Shown: piece after piece, positions 1 to 10,935 of the stretch | Position numbering within the stretch: the stretch's first letter is position 1 | Layout of the letters: each line of letters opens with the position of its first letter | Assembly (NCBI GenBank): GCA_903813345.2 | Contig: CAIIXF020000010.1 | Location: 31,393,425-31,457,424 of the forward strand | DNA length: 64,000 bases | Reading direction: 5' to 3' | Source of the DNA: Owenia fusiformis | Lineage: Eukaryota > Annelida > Polychaeta > Sabellida > Oweniidae | Translations under genes and position numbers: made by a program | The notes under the pieces: model-generated | Told to the model about the DNA's origin: nothing | Databases searched by the model: none | The model's input: only the letters and a program-made list of their open reading frames with translations

Positions 1-304
1 TGGTGTTAAGAATATTGGTGTAGGCCCTGGTCAATATCTCTAGATAATTTATACAGTGATATGGATTTCATGTTTCTATTGAATGCCTTATTTTGAAGTC
101 TAGCTAAATAATCGAGTTTGATTTTAAACGTTTTCGGGGATCCGGGCAGAACTCAGGATATAGTACTTGAGTACATTTGCATTCAAAATAATTCAAATTC
201 AAAATTGCAAATATCATGGAAGTTGATTGCAATTATGTTCGATGATCGTCAACATGAAAGAACAATATGTCTGAATAATTAGCTATTAAACATCTTGGGT
301 GCAC

Positions 305-423
305 CCCAGTTGTCCGAAACCCAGTTGTCCGAAACCCACTTGTCCGAAACCCAGTTGTCCGAAACCCAGTTGTCCGAAACCCACTTGTCCGAAACCCCGG
401 GTCCGAAACCCATTACTCCGAAA
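305..423 (-). repeat. 15-bp minisatellite, left arm of the Mutator-like element
   Basis: Six in-phase copies of CCCAGTTGTCCGAAA (or CCCACTTGTCCGAAA) fill 305-394, followed by two degenerate copies to 423. On the minus strand this translates as a GFGQ-type repeat, which is an artefact of the 15-bp period. Confidence 0.95.
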
Positions 424-1354
424 AATATAGTCATAATTTAGGAGAAAGGGGAGACGTTTTAAGCTTAGGCCAGTTTCATGCCATGTATTTGGCCAAATTA
501 ATGGCATGGACGCATTCTGATGTTCATAGATCTCTCTCTCTCACTTTGAATTGCATCCATTGCACGCGTTACCAGAATGGCAGGAACAGGGGATTTATTT
601 TACATTGTGATTCTAAAAAAAGGTTATCAAAACACAATATATATTACGGGACAGTTTATCTTATCTTCTTCAATCTCTTTTATATAGGCAAAATAAAATG
701 AATCATTTTGAAACTGTTAAAATAGGTTTACGCATATAGTACTTTAAGAATAAAACAGTATACATATTAACGTTGTCAAAATATTTCGTCGCATTTAATT
801 TCTTAGTCTCTGTATTTTATCAAATCGTAAAAGAACAAAACATTCTTAACTTAATCACTTGGGATCAACTGGAAACGAAGGCAGGCTGTCCTCGTATCAA
901 AATGGATGTTCTCCCATTCGCAAGAAGTTTCATTTTCGCCATGTACTCACTTCATCCTTTTAATTTAATCTCTATTTCCCAAACAGAGTACGTAAGTGAA
1001 GAATAAGTTTTGGTTTCAAAAGATGTACGTGTCAACTTTACTAAATAAATGCCTACTGGCTTGGGAAAGCTATTTTTCCTTTTATGAACGCCCATCACCC
1101 ATTGGAAAAATGTTGTTCCCTCTCAAAAAAGGCCCATGGGCCATAAAGAAATATGGTTTAAAAATTGTAGACCCCTATGTATGTTGTGTAAACTTGCGTA
1201 GGCTAAACATTAAACAGTTAACGTCTTGACTTAGCATATTTAGCCTAATTTTGCAATGATGTCAACGTTATTCCAATGTTATGTTGTGATTCGCAGAGGT
1301 TGCGACAACGAGATTCGTTCAAAAAAAGTATTTTTCAAACAAGATTCCCCTAAT

Positions 1355-1429
1355 TTTCGGAGAACTGGGTTTCGGACAACTGGGTTTCGGAAAACTGGGT
1401 TTCGGAGAACTGGGTTTCGGACAACTGGG
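1355..1429 (+). repeat. 15-bp minisatellite, right arm of the Mutator-like element
   Basis: Five copies of TTTCGGAnAACTGGG in register, the reverse complement of the unit at 305-423. Together the two arrays form the subterminal inverted repeats of the element. Confidence 0.95.
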
Positions 1430-1446
1430 TTGACCCCAAACATCTT

Positions 1447-3540
1447 TATCAAAACTTTCCTACACTTTTAAATGTTGATCTTGTCAAAGAGTACTCTCCA
1501 TCTGAGATTCAGATGTAGATCGAAAATCAAATTGACTTCAAAGGTATTTATAGATGGTTTACATGAGGGGTTCTGTCCATGTGGGTGGTGTATTCCTTTC
1601 ATAACAAAGAGTTGTTTTGCTTCCGGGGTCCTAAATTATTCAATTTTAAATAGTAACTAATAAGATTAAACAGATCAAAAAGACTCGGGGCACTGCCGTC
1701 GCCCCATCATGATCAATACAGGTGACAATAAGCGACACATGTTTCAGCGTCATGATAGTAAACCATGACATCTCAAATCTTCCCAGCCCTTGATTTTTGA
1801 GATCTTTCATCCCAGCTCATATTTCATCTAATTGGGGTCATAAAACTTGTGTAACTGTGCCTGTTGCATCCTCGCTGGAAGGGTATTTTACAAGTATAAA
1901 TGAAGTCCTTTGAAGAAGGATGTGCCTGTTGTTAAATACATGTACAATGCCTTACTACATTATGTAATGTATTGACATTAAGGTAGATGATTACATGATA
2001 ACAATCACACTTATTGACATTCATAACTCTTCCCATCTGATATGCTCAGATCACAGAATATGCCTCATTATATCAGAGCATGTTTCAGGCGTTTCAGACC
2101 CATAGCCAGGATTTGCCAAGGGGTGGGTTACTTTTTTTAAGAAATTCCAGGGGGAGTTTACTTTTGGCAATGTTAGTTCAAAAATGAGCAAAATAATTTA
2201 AAAGGTGCTCAGTATGGGGTAAAAAATGCAATTTTGGTCACGGAGGGGGGGGGGGTCGCTAGAACCAATCTATCCCCCCTGTATTCGGGCCTGCATGTGC
2301 TATCTACATATTTGACAATTGATAATTTGATTGACACGGTTCAAAGTGGACTTTGTTAATTATTCAAACTGTTTTAATATCTAGGAATATGCGTCCAAGT
2401 TAAAATCACTCGAAATCAGGGTAGATAAACCTAAGAAAAACACATTTCGTGTTTTCATTTGATCTTTAACATGATCCTGTAAAAATGTCAGATTTAGCAA
2501 AATACATAGGCGATCTCCATCTGCACACATCTACTCATTCCGACTAAGCTATTGCCTATACTTACAAGCACACGCATACTTTTAAATTAATTTTATTTTG
2601 ATAATGATTTAAAAAACACAAATTATTATTAACAAGAAATTAAAATGATTGTTATATTCCAATCCTAGTAAAGTATAATTAAGCGCGACTATAGGGCATA
2701 ACAACATGTGGCCAGTCTAATTATACTGTTTGTTTTGATAAGGCTGTGCAAAGAGATATCAAAACTCTTGACACGCTCTTTACACGCGAGGTCTTTGCAC
2801 CTCTTGACACGTCTTGGAATCTCTAGATACGCGGAGTTCCTAGACTATCTTTGCACGTCTAGAAATTGCTTGGAATTTCACATTTGACGCAGTGTATGCC
2901 CTGCAAAGTAAAATAAAATGAAAGTTACTGGACATCAAGATTTGTTCTATCAATCCACCATTGATCCGCATCATTATATTTTCCATTTATATGGGAAATT
3001 GTCCATTTGAAATAAGGTTTTGTTTTTGGAAAGTGCAGGCCAGAAATCAGGATGAAGTAAACCTGCTTTCCAGGTGCTGAAAATGATTGGATCTATGATC
3101 AACACCACTAACATTGTTGTATATATATGTCAGGCATTTATAATGAATATTGTCTGCATTTATATATGGCTATTGCAAGGGTGAGACATCAAGATTTCAA
3201 ACAAAAAATGCCCCCTCCCCCCAACTTGTGCTCCAGCATGAACAAACACATAGTCCAGGTTCAGTTCCACGAATCCAAGTTTTTTCATAGAAGTTTATGT
3301 AGTTGTAAATCTGAGAACAAGGGCCAGTTAGCTGGATAATGGAGACATTGGTATCCATCTGTGGTACCAAGAGAGATGCTCTGAGAGATTTCCATTCATT
3401 TTCTATTTTATCTATTTTAGGATACTACTAAGCACAAGCGAAATACTGTGGGAAATATAAAAAATGTATTGAACAAATTCTGTTCGTTTTTTGTTGTTTT
3501 TATGGTCATTCAGTGTTTTCATGCAACATTTACTGGGCGG
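1447..3540. other. Gene-free stretch
   Basis: I see no supportable gene. The stretch contains a G homopolymer near 2244-2256 and an imperfect run of CTTGACACG/CTTTGCACG-like words at about 2755-2870. The remaining ORFs are short and composition-driven. Confidence 0.6.
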
Positions 3541-3586
3541 GCGGTTGGTTGGGCGGTTGGTTGGGCGGGCGGGCAGGCGTCCTGAA
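3536..3586. repeat. GGCGGGCGGTTGGTTG low-complexity tract
   Basis: A G/T/C-rich simple tract of alternating GGGCGG and TTGGTTG words directly precedes the 162-bp tandem array. Confidence 0.8.
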
Positions 3587-3590
3587 TAAT

Positions 3591-4250
3591 CTTGTCTACA
3601 GGTTTCCAGGCAAACCATTTGAGGGATCCATTTGAGGGATTCATTTGAAATTTTCAGGGATGGTTCTACCTATGAAAGTTTAGAACTGATTAGTTTTTCG
3701 GCATTCTGGGTAAATGTTAAGGCGGCCATTTTGGATTTTCCGTCCTAAAATCTTGTCTGTCAAGGCTTGTCTACAGGTTTCCAGCCAAACCGTTTGAGGG
3801 ATTCATTTGAAATTCTCAGGGATGTTTCTACCTATGAAAGTTTAGAACTGATTAGTTTTTCTGCATTCTGGGTAAATGTAAAGGCAGCCATTTTGGATTT
3901 TTCGTCCTAAAATCTTGTTTGTCAAGGCTTGTCTACAGGTTTTCAGTCAAACCGTTTGAGGGATTCATTTGAAATTCTCAGGGATGTTTCTACCTATGAA
4001 AGTTTAGAACTGATCAGTTTTTCGGCATTCTGGGTAAATGTTAAGGCGGCCATTTTGGATTTTCCGTCCTAAAATTTTGTCTGTCAAAGCTTGTCTACAG
4101 GTTTCCAGCCAAACCGTTTGAGGGATTCATTTGAAATTCTCAGGGATGTTTCTCTCAGGGATGTTTCTTCCTATGAATGTCTAGAACTGATTAGTTTTTC
4201 GACATTCTGGATAAATGTTAAGACGGCCATTTCTGTTCAAGGGTGCGATA
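3591..4250 (+). repeat. 162-bp tandem array, about four copies
   Basis: The anchor CTTGTCTACAGGTTT recurs at 3591, 3766, 3928 and 4090. Spacings are 175, 162 and 162 bp; the first unit has an extra 13-14 bp local duplication of TTGAGGGATYCA. The units share words such as TTTGAAATTCTCAGGGATG and GGCGGCCATTTTGGATTTT. The last copy decays after about 4230 and has a small internal duplication of TCTCAGGGATGTTTC. No consistent coding frame crosses the array. Confidence 0.9.
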
Positions 4251-4795
4251 TTGTTCACCGTGTGTATTTTTTATTATAATTCAAAAAGTAATAGAGCGAA
4301 TTTCTTCATATTTAATATGTGAATACTTATCACATTTTGGGCAGTAGGCGGCCATTTTAAAAAACATGGCCAGCATTTGCATGTATGTGTGTGATTTAAA
4401 AAAAAAATTATATGTGGCTACTGAAAAGCATATTACTTCTTCTGATGAAAACTTGGCTAGTGAGCAACCATTTTGAAAATGGTGGCCTTTCTGATGGGTG
4501 TTATTTTATGATATTTGCTATATATTTTGTTCGTAAAAATGCCAGCCATTTCTGTTTGATGGGATTCACTACGTTTTGGCGTTGCCATTGTTCTAGTTTT
4601 TGAAAATAAACATTACAATTTTAACTGATATATTTGAGTTTTTTGATTATATTTATTCAGAAACGAAAGTTTGACCAACATATCGAAATTGAGATCGAAG
4701 AGCAGGACAAAAGTTCCTCTATCATAACAAAGTTCTGGTCCAAAGATATGTCAAAGGTCTTACCATGTGAAGAGGGAGAGCAGTACTCCATAAAA

Positions 4796-5689
4796 GTCCC
4801 TCATTATTTACTGTTAAAAAAACTAAAATCATATGGCTTTTCTGAAATTATCATTGACTTAATAAAATCATACTTGTCAAATAGATGTCTCCAAGTAAAA
4901 GTAAATGGAGAGTTCTCAAAAGTGTCCCCTCATGGCTTCATAAACAGCTCAATACCTCAAGGATCGATAATTGGACCACTTTGCTTCCTCCTCTACATAA
5001 ATGATCTTAATGAAGCTCTGAATTATAGTCAATTATATCTGTATGCTGATGATAGCTCTGTTTTCTTTCCATGTGACAGAAGTAAAAATATTTTCGAACT
5101 TCACAAAAATTTACAGTCAGACCTCGACAGACTTTCACTATGGTCCCTTAAATGGAAATCCAATTTTAAACCTTCCAAAAGTGTTGAAATTATTTTTAAG
5201 GGGTCAAGAAGGAAACATTTAAAGTACCCTTTTGTCTCTTTAAGCAATGATAGGATCAGTAAACACCTAGGAGTGTTATTAGATGAACACTTAAATTTTA
5301 GCTCACATATACATGAAATAATTGATAAATGTAATACAATGTTGAATCCTTTCAAGGCTTTAAAGAACAAAGTTAGATCCAAACATCTTGAAAAAATGTA
5401 CTTGTCCTTTACACTTCCTAAACTTGAATATGGAAGTATTTTATTCGAAAAAGCCACCAAATATGATCTTGCAAAACTTGACCAAGTACATTACAGAGCT
5501 GCATTACTAGTAAGTGGATGCATTCAGGGAACTTCAAAAATTAAACTATTTAAATCCCTAAACTGGAATGATCTTTTGACCAGAAGAAATGAAAAATACT
5601 TAAATCTTATGCACAAAGTTAAAAATAAAACAGTCCCTTCTTATCTCCAAAAATTTTTGACCAACATAGAAATCCTGTTTGAGATATAA
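4796..5689 (+). pseudogene. LINE reverse transcriptase, truncated
   Basis: The frame shows PHYLLLKKLKSYGF, where a full element would have the motif A aspartate just upstream; here that is replaced by host sequence. Next come the motif B region SSIPQGSIIGPLCFLLYINDL (first 20 residues decisive), the catalytic YADDS box near 5043-5057, and the thumb region KHLGVLLDEHLNFSSHI. It ends by frameshift at 5687-5689. The family is the non-LTR reverse transcriptase that copies element RNA at nicked DNA. No endonuclease domain is present. Confidence 0.9.
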
Positions 5690-6243
5690 ACCTAAGAAAT
5701 GTCAGAGAATTTAATATTCCAAGATCATCTGGCTCCTATTCTAAATCTCCAATAATAAAAGCAATGTGTGAATGGGAAAAGCTCCCATATTATCTAAAAG
5801 AAAACAAAAAAATTTCTAGTCTTAAAAGGAATGTTAAAAAACATTTCCGAGACAAAGATTTACCATTACCTACATCTAAGCTTGAATTATCACGAAAGAG
5901 TGAAATCCTTCTAAATCACATTAGATGTGATTTTATTTTTACAGGCCACTTTTTCCTGCACAATTTTAGAAATGTTGACAGTCCAAATTGTTTATGTGGC
6001 TACAGAGACCAAACTACCAAGCACCTCATCTTCAACTGCCCGCTATTATTAAGAGAAAGAGAAGAACTTTGGGGGGAACTTAGGATAATGCCTGAACTTG
6101 ATTTCTTTTTTTCACCAAGATGCTCTTTAGAACACAAGGCAAATACTCTCCTGTTTGGTGACATTTCATTGAATAATTCAATTAAAGGTCTAGTTTTTAA
6201 ATCTTTTACAGATTTTCTTTGTAAGATAATAGAAATTGTCTAA
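5683..6243 (+). pseudogene. LINE C-terminal region with zinc-binding cysteine/histidine motif
   Basis: This is the +1-shifted continuation of the reverse transcriptase: DINLRNVREFNIPRS, then CEWEKLPYYLKENKK and LKRNVKKHF, the usual W-x-x-LP C-terminal block. A later segment reads GHFFLHNF, SPNCLCG, then TTKHLIFNCP, a C-x-C...H...C arrangement found at the end of Jockey/I-type ORF2 proteins. One frameshift near 5665-5685 separates it from the upstream RT. Confidence 0.85.
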
Positions 6244-6722
6244 AATAACATGTATTTATGTTGAGTCAAAAACAATCAGTTCATTTCTCCAAACAGGAGA
6301 GCCATCTTTTATGTAAATTCAAATGCTGTTATTACCCACAGGGCCAATAATACTTTGGCTGTGGTTTGGTTTATGCTGTATCTTAATACTGTTTAAATAA
6401 AGGAACCATAAAAACTAAAACTAAGTACTCCATAAAAAACTTGGAGACCTCCAAATACCTAAATGGACCCATCTATTTGTTAGAGACTTTAGTAGAACCT
6501 GTAAGTATATTTAATAGTAATATAACAAATTTTCCACATAAAGTAAAGGGAATCAAAACAAAAAGTTCTCTAAATTTAATGCTTAATAGTATAAGTAATG
6601 ATATCGGTGTAGAATTTTCCCCGAATCTGAAATCTGAATTGAAATTGAAACAGTTAACTATCTACTTAGGTACTTATTCAACTACTCAGGTTCAATCTGT
6701 TGTTCAATTTGAAATCAATTGA

Positions 6723-7926
6723 ACTCGATTCAGTTTACTATTCTATTAATTAATCAACCAATATGCCTATTTTTGAAGGAAAATGGATAAAATATTATTT
6801 GCAACATGTTATTCACACAATGAAATGTGATAAAATCTTTAAATTGGGATAATAATGACGTGAAAAAATTACTTGCATAGAAAACAGCATTTTGAAGTTC
6901 AGAGATTGATAAAGTGAATTATGACTTTTTGTAAAGTGTATGTTTTAAACAACTCTTGGATTAAAAGATAGCATATGGTTGAAAATTTTATCAAAATCAT
7001 ATTTCACTGGCATTACTAAAAACTAGAGGTGTCACGGTCCAAAAAATTTTTGGTATGGTATGGAATGGTACAAATGGTTTCAGGATACAGTACTTTTGGA
7101 AGAGGGGGGGGTACAAAGTAACCCCCCTAGTAAAAAGTGGCAATATGTCTCAAAATCCTAATTTTACCAAATGAATTCTAATGGAATGTCAGATGGCAAC
7201 TTGTTTTATTGGAAATGTAATGTTAAGGTGCCGTGGTAGTTAACAGGAAATGGCAAAACAGGAAGTGACAAAACCATGCTTGATTTCAAACATCTGTTGA
7301 AGCAAGATATCAGAGTTCTGTTATGACATCCAGTCAGTTTAACTAGATCCACATATTATTTACATGACTAGGATCACAATGTACATGGTCAGAATGACCC
7401 TAAACATGATGAAATAACTTTTTCAGCCCTCTGGAAAGGTCACTGAAAATAGCTAAAAGTAGGAGCATAGGAAAGATCTCTGAACAGAATCTTTTGAATT
7501 TTTCAGAAAATGTACTCAATATATTGTTCTAAATGATACAATCTTTAAAATAATAAAAAATTGTCTGAAACAAAAATGGCGATCATAAAAAAAGAAAACT
7601 TTTTTCTTTTTTTTTCTTTTTCAACAAATGATATCAAATTTTCAAAGATTGTATCAGTTAGAGCAATATATATCTACTAAAAATCATGACTGGTCGCAAT
7701 AATAAATAAAATAAATAAACCCCTTGTATTATGTTTCATTCCAAGATTCCTGAACTTTTCTCAAGCAGGGTGGCACATTAGATTTGCCAAAAGTATGATG
7801 CTTCTCATATACATCTCATATGTGTAATGGTAAAACTATAGCCACCCCCTGTGTTCATCATATTGTACTAGTACATCCAAATGAACTTTTATGGCCCTCT
7901 TGGTCTGGGATCTTTTTATGTGACTT
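6723..7926. other. Gene-free stretch
   Basis: Nothing coding or repeated within the window was recognised here apart from short homopolymer runs (a G run near 7110, T runs near 7600). Confidence 0.55.
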
Positions 7927-8840
7927 CCCTTATAAAAAAAACAACCATTTTTTCCGAAATTCAATGGTTTCATTGCATATCATGTAACCATCATTTCAAC
8001 CTTGAAGATCAAAGGAAAAATCATTATATCAACCATTCAAAACCATTGCGCAACCATTACTTCACCCAATCTTTTCAACCCTTTTAACATAAAGTTGCAA
8101 TGGTTACGCAACCATTTTTGAGAAACCATTGCAAAACCATTACAACCATTACCCATTGAAATTAACAGTTACAATTGATTGCAACCATTAATTGGGAACT
8201 GCAACTATTGCAACCATTAATCCTCGAAATGAATGCTCATGGGCAGACATGTAGCCAGCTTTTGCACTTTTGACAAATTTACAAGGGGATTCATATTTTA
8301 TAACTATGGCCAAAGATTGGCCAAAATCACTTGAAAGTCCTCAATATGGTGAAAAACTGCATGAATTTGAAATAATGTTGGGCTATGGCTATGTTGATAT
8401 TATTAGTATGTTTTTTTAAGTAAGCATGTCTGTAGTCTGCAGTCTATCACACTCTTCTCTCATTAAAGAATTTTTTTTTGGACTTTGTGTGTCTCGGATC
8501 TTTTTCTCAATGACAAGTCTGACGTCACTTCCAGAACAACAAAAAACATACACTTATTTGTATATACTTATTTGTATCATTTAATCTAATCCCTAGGATA
8601 TTAAACACTTATTTCTATGACTATTGCAATCACTTATCAGGTATCGTTTTTAAGGAGAATGAAAAATGCAGAAATCTTGTAAGAAAATAAGGATTCTTTT
8701 TTGTTTCAATTCAATATTGTTTAATTTTGCTGGCTTATTTTCATTAAAAAAATTGTAGAAATACAAATTAAGATTTCACATTATTGAATTCAGATAAGGT
8801 ACAAAGACAGAGAAGCAACAGTTGCACAGACAGAGCGGCA

Positions 8841-8921
8841 ACGGTTGAAATGCTAATTATAACCATTGAAAAGCCAATTATAACCATTGAAATGCTAATT
8901 ATAACCCTCGAACAGCCAATT
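8841..8921 (+). repeat. 21-bp tandem repeat inside the inverted-repeat element
   Basis: Units of about 21 bp, TTGAAATGCTAATTATAACCA and variants, in roughly four copies. Confidence 0.85.
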
Positions 8922-9300
8922 AGATAAAGTTCTGTTTTGATAGTTTAACAAAATCATTACAAATTAATTCTTTTTTTAAGAATTATTTTTGTCTGAATAA
9001 TTTATTTTTGAATTCCCCCTACCATAATAATGACACAATCATAGTAAATTAGATGAGATTCACATTAAGATTTTTGAAGCGACAGCTATGGTCTTGATGA
9101 ATTCTCTTTTTTCTAGCGATAGTTAACTTAAGTTCATAATACAATTTTGAGACATATCAAACTTCAAGTTCATGCTCATAGGCATAAAACCATGTCTAGT
9201 AAAAGGAAATATCATCTATTCAAGTGTTTAAGATATTTCCCTTTCAGTCATTATGATTAAAGTTTAATCCAATAGTAATTAACATTTTTTGATTTGTAAA

Positions 9301-9500
9301 TGATATTGAAGAAAAGACAATCAATCCGGCTCTTGCCTAATCCAAAGCATAAATACAAGGATGTTGATGTTTCAAAATCATGTTTTGGAAACATTTTCAG
9401 TTTAATCTACTTAATTGTTGTAATAAGACTTCTTTGATATTGAAGAAGCAGTTATTTTGGCACTAGCTTAATCCAAATCATAAATAAGAGGCAGGAAATA
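9301..9500 (+). repeat. Imperfect direct repeat of about 130 bp
   Basis: GATATTGAAGAA...CTTAATCCAAATCATAAATA-type sequence occurs twice, starting near 9304 and 9437, each followed by TTTGATGTTTCA-like text. Confidence 0.6.
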
Positions 9501-9661
9501 CTATCTTTGATGTTTCATAATATGTATGTATGTACTTTTAGTCAGAAACATTTTTTGTTGAGATAGGAGAAAAACAGAAAATTTCCACAGAACGTTTTGT
9601 TGTATTGTTCAGTAAAACTGAATAAATCAAGAAGGAATTTCCAAATAAACTACAAGAATGA

Positions 9662-9890
9662 CCAGTGCCAAAAATGAATACACTTGATTCTCTTCAATAA
9701 AATAGAAATACTATCTCTATGAACATGAACTTGAAGTGATATTCAGTACCAAAAATGAATAAACCTTATTCTTTATAGAAATAATATGCCTATGAGAATG
9801 AACTTGAAGTCATATCCAGTGCCAAAAATGAATAAACCTTATTCTCTTCAATTAATTAGAAATAATATGCCCATAAACATGAACTACTGT
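9662..9890 (+). repeat. Three tandem units of about 73-81 bp
   Basis: CAGTGCCAAAAATGAATA recurs at 9662, 9743 and 9816, each followed by TTATTCT...AGAAATA and ATGAACTTGAAG. Confidence 0.85.
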
Positions 9891-10334
9891 ATTTGGAAAC
9901 ATAATAATGCATTCAATTTACTTGTATGTTCTTCATGTTTCAAATTGTCTCATTCTTAAACTAAATAATTTCCACAATATGGTTGAAAATAGTTGCAACC
10001 ATTTGGTAAAATCCAACTTAAACAATCAATGGTTTGTAATGGTTGCAAATGATTCCATAATTTCAATGATATGCAACCAAAGTTTTCAACCAAATTTTAA
10101 TGGTTGCAATGTAATGGTTGGAAACCATTTCAATTGGTTGCAGCAATGGTTATGCAATGATTTGTAATGGTTGCGCAATGGATTTTAACGGTTGAAATTC
10201 GGAAAAAATGGTTGTTTTTTTCCTAAGGGTTGGTTAATCTCTAACCAATTGGCACAATTAATGATGTGTGTAGGAAAATCTCCCTTAAGTGTTGAAAGAA
10301 TTAAACCAGCTACAAGGATAAAGGTGCATTGAAG

Positions 10335-10385
10335 GTTACAGATAGGCCGAGTGTTACAGATAGGCCGAGTGTTACAGAGAGAAGT
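10335..10385 (+). repeat. 18-bp tandem repeat GTTACAGATAGGCCGAGT
   Basis: Two and a half copies of an 18-bp unit. The same text, slightly diverged (TTACAGATGGTCAGAGTG), occurs again at 10469-10486 across the acceptor of the candidate exon, so the array looks like an amplified exon edge. Confidence 0.8.
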
Positions 10386-10473
10386 AGATAAAGTAATTGA
10401 AACATACATTCATTGAGTGTTACTGGGAGTAGTGGAAACTAGTTCAAGCATATGTTCATTGTTGTTGTTACAG

Positions 10474-10584
10474 ATGGTCAGAGTGTTACAGGGAGCAGCA
10501 ATAATGGTGGTTTAACTCCACTTGCTGAGAACCACAACAACCAGTTCACTCAACTCAGTCCTCTTGACCAGCACCCTCTAAAGA
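10474..10584 (+). CDS. Candidate host exon, unrecognised
   Basis: An acceptor-like TTGTTGTTACAG precedes 10474 and a donor-like GTACGT begins at 10585. Only one of the three frames is open across the 111 bp. It reads GQSVTGSSNNGG, then LTPLAENHNNQ, then LSPLDQHPLK, a Ser/Asn/Gln-rich loop-like composition with codon use unlike the flanking AT-rich DNA. The partner exons are not certain: the next acceptor in matching phase is at 11741, and reading from there stops at 11780-11782. The protein is unrecognised and may be an intrinsically disordered part of a regulatory protein. Confidence 0.35.
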
Positions 10585-10623
10585 GTACGTACATTCCCTT
10601 TCCCTATTAAACAACTGAACATT

Positions 10624-10935
10624 TTGAATATATTTGATATTAATAAGCAGTTGAAATGCCTTTTCATGTACAAATTGATTAAAAAACTCCATAACTATCA
10701 TACAATTTTCCAAACCTTTTCAGTACCATCCAAGAGAGACATGTTTACAACACCCGGAATATTATTATTATTAATATATTATTATGACAAACTAAAAATT
10801 CGAACAAATTATGGTAATGTTTTGATATATTTAAATGCACCATCAATTTGGAATTCATTACTTATTGAAATAACATCATCTGGAGGTATTTTTATTATGA
10901 AAAAATAATTGAAAAAACATTTCATCAATCAATAA
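10624..10935 (+). pseudogene. LINE C-terminal fragment
   Basis: The frame contains IRTNYGNVLIYLNAPSIWN, then SLLIEITSSG and LKKHF. R-T-x-x-G followed by WNSL and a final Lys-rich helix is the conserved block after the thumb of CR1/Jockey-type reverse transcriptases. The RT core is missing. Flanking sequence on both sides is AT-rich and non-coding. Confidence 0.6.

Larger units (their letters stand above)
297..1437. mobile_element. Non-autonomous Mutator-like (MULE-type) inverted-repeat element
   Basis: The element is bounded by a perfect 9-bp direct repeat, AAACATCTT, at 288-296 and 1438-1446. Its ends are inverted: the left starts GGGTGCACCCCAGTTGTCC and the right, reverse-complemented, starts GGGGTCAACCCAGTTGTCC (three mismatches). 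Both ends run straight into inverted arrays of the same 15-bp unit. A 9-bp target duplication is typical of the Mutator superfamily; the family call is inference from TSD length and subterminal repeats. No transposase is visible inside, and the short ORFs there are not protein-like. Confidence 0.75.
4796..6423 (+). mobile_element. 5'-truncated LINE (Jockey/I superfamily type) with 14-bp TSD
   Basis: The insertion is bounded by perfect direct repeats AGTACTCCATAAAA at 4782-4795 and 6424-6437. It contains the C-terminal half of a reverse transcriptase, an AATAAA-like signal near 6396, and a short A-rich tail of AAAACT-type words directly before the 3' duplication. Truncation at the 5' end and a long target duplication are the normal products of target-primed reverse transcription. 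The element begins inside RT motif A, so it was never able to move itself. Confidence 0.85.
4661..6722 (+). pseudogene. OB-fold-like exon (RPA-like) interrupted by a LINE
   Basis: A splice-acceptor-like TATTTATTCAG ends at 4660. The open frame that follows runs to the LINE insertion at 4795, then resumes in the same frame after the second target duplication at 6438 and ends at a stop at 6720-6722. The left part contains HIEIEIEEQ, SIITKFWSKD and GEQYSIK; the right part begins NLETSKYLNGPIYLLETL. A strand with a W, then a G-x-x-Y-x-I-x-x-L step, then a TLVEPVSI strand, resembles the OB fold of RPA-type single-strand DNA-binding proteins, including those carried by some animal transposons. The fold assignment is inference. 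In its present state the exon is broken by 1.6 kb of LINE. Confidence 0.55.
7927..10229. mobile_element. 2.3-kb inverted-repeat element rich in AACCATTG words
   Basis: The left end CCCTTATAAAAAAAACAACC matches the reverse complement of the right end, CCCTTAGGAAAAAAACAACC, and identity continues through ATTTTTTCCGAA. Beyond the ends, both arms are packed with scrambled AACCATTG (left) or CAATGGTT (right) words. A second internal inverted pair lies near 9160-9186 and 9785-9812 (ACTTCAAGTTCATG...ATAGGCAT). No transposase is visible, and no target duplication longer than TT is obvious, so I do not assign a superfamily. Confidence 0.7.

Noticed and set aside
305-423. CRISPR-like array
   Set aside because: The 15-bp units are contiguous with no spacers, in a eukaryotic context, and form transposon ends.
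286-507. Minus-strand protein with GFGQ repeats
   Set aside because: It is simply the translation of a 15-bp minisatellite; flanking residues are not protein-like.
5101-5460. 119-codon minus-strand ORF
   Set aside because: It is the shadow of the LINE reverse transcriptase on the other strand.
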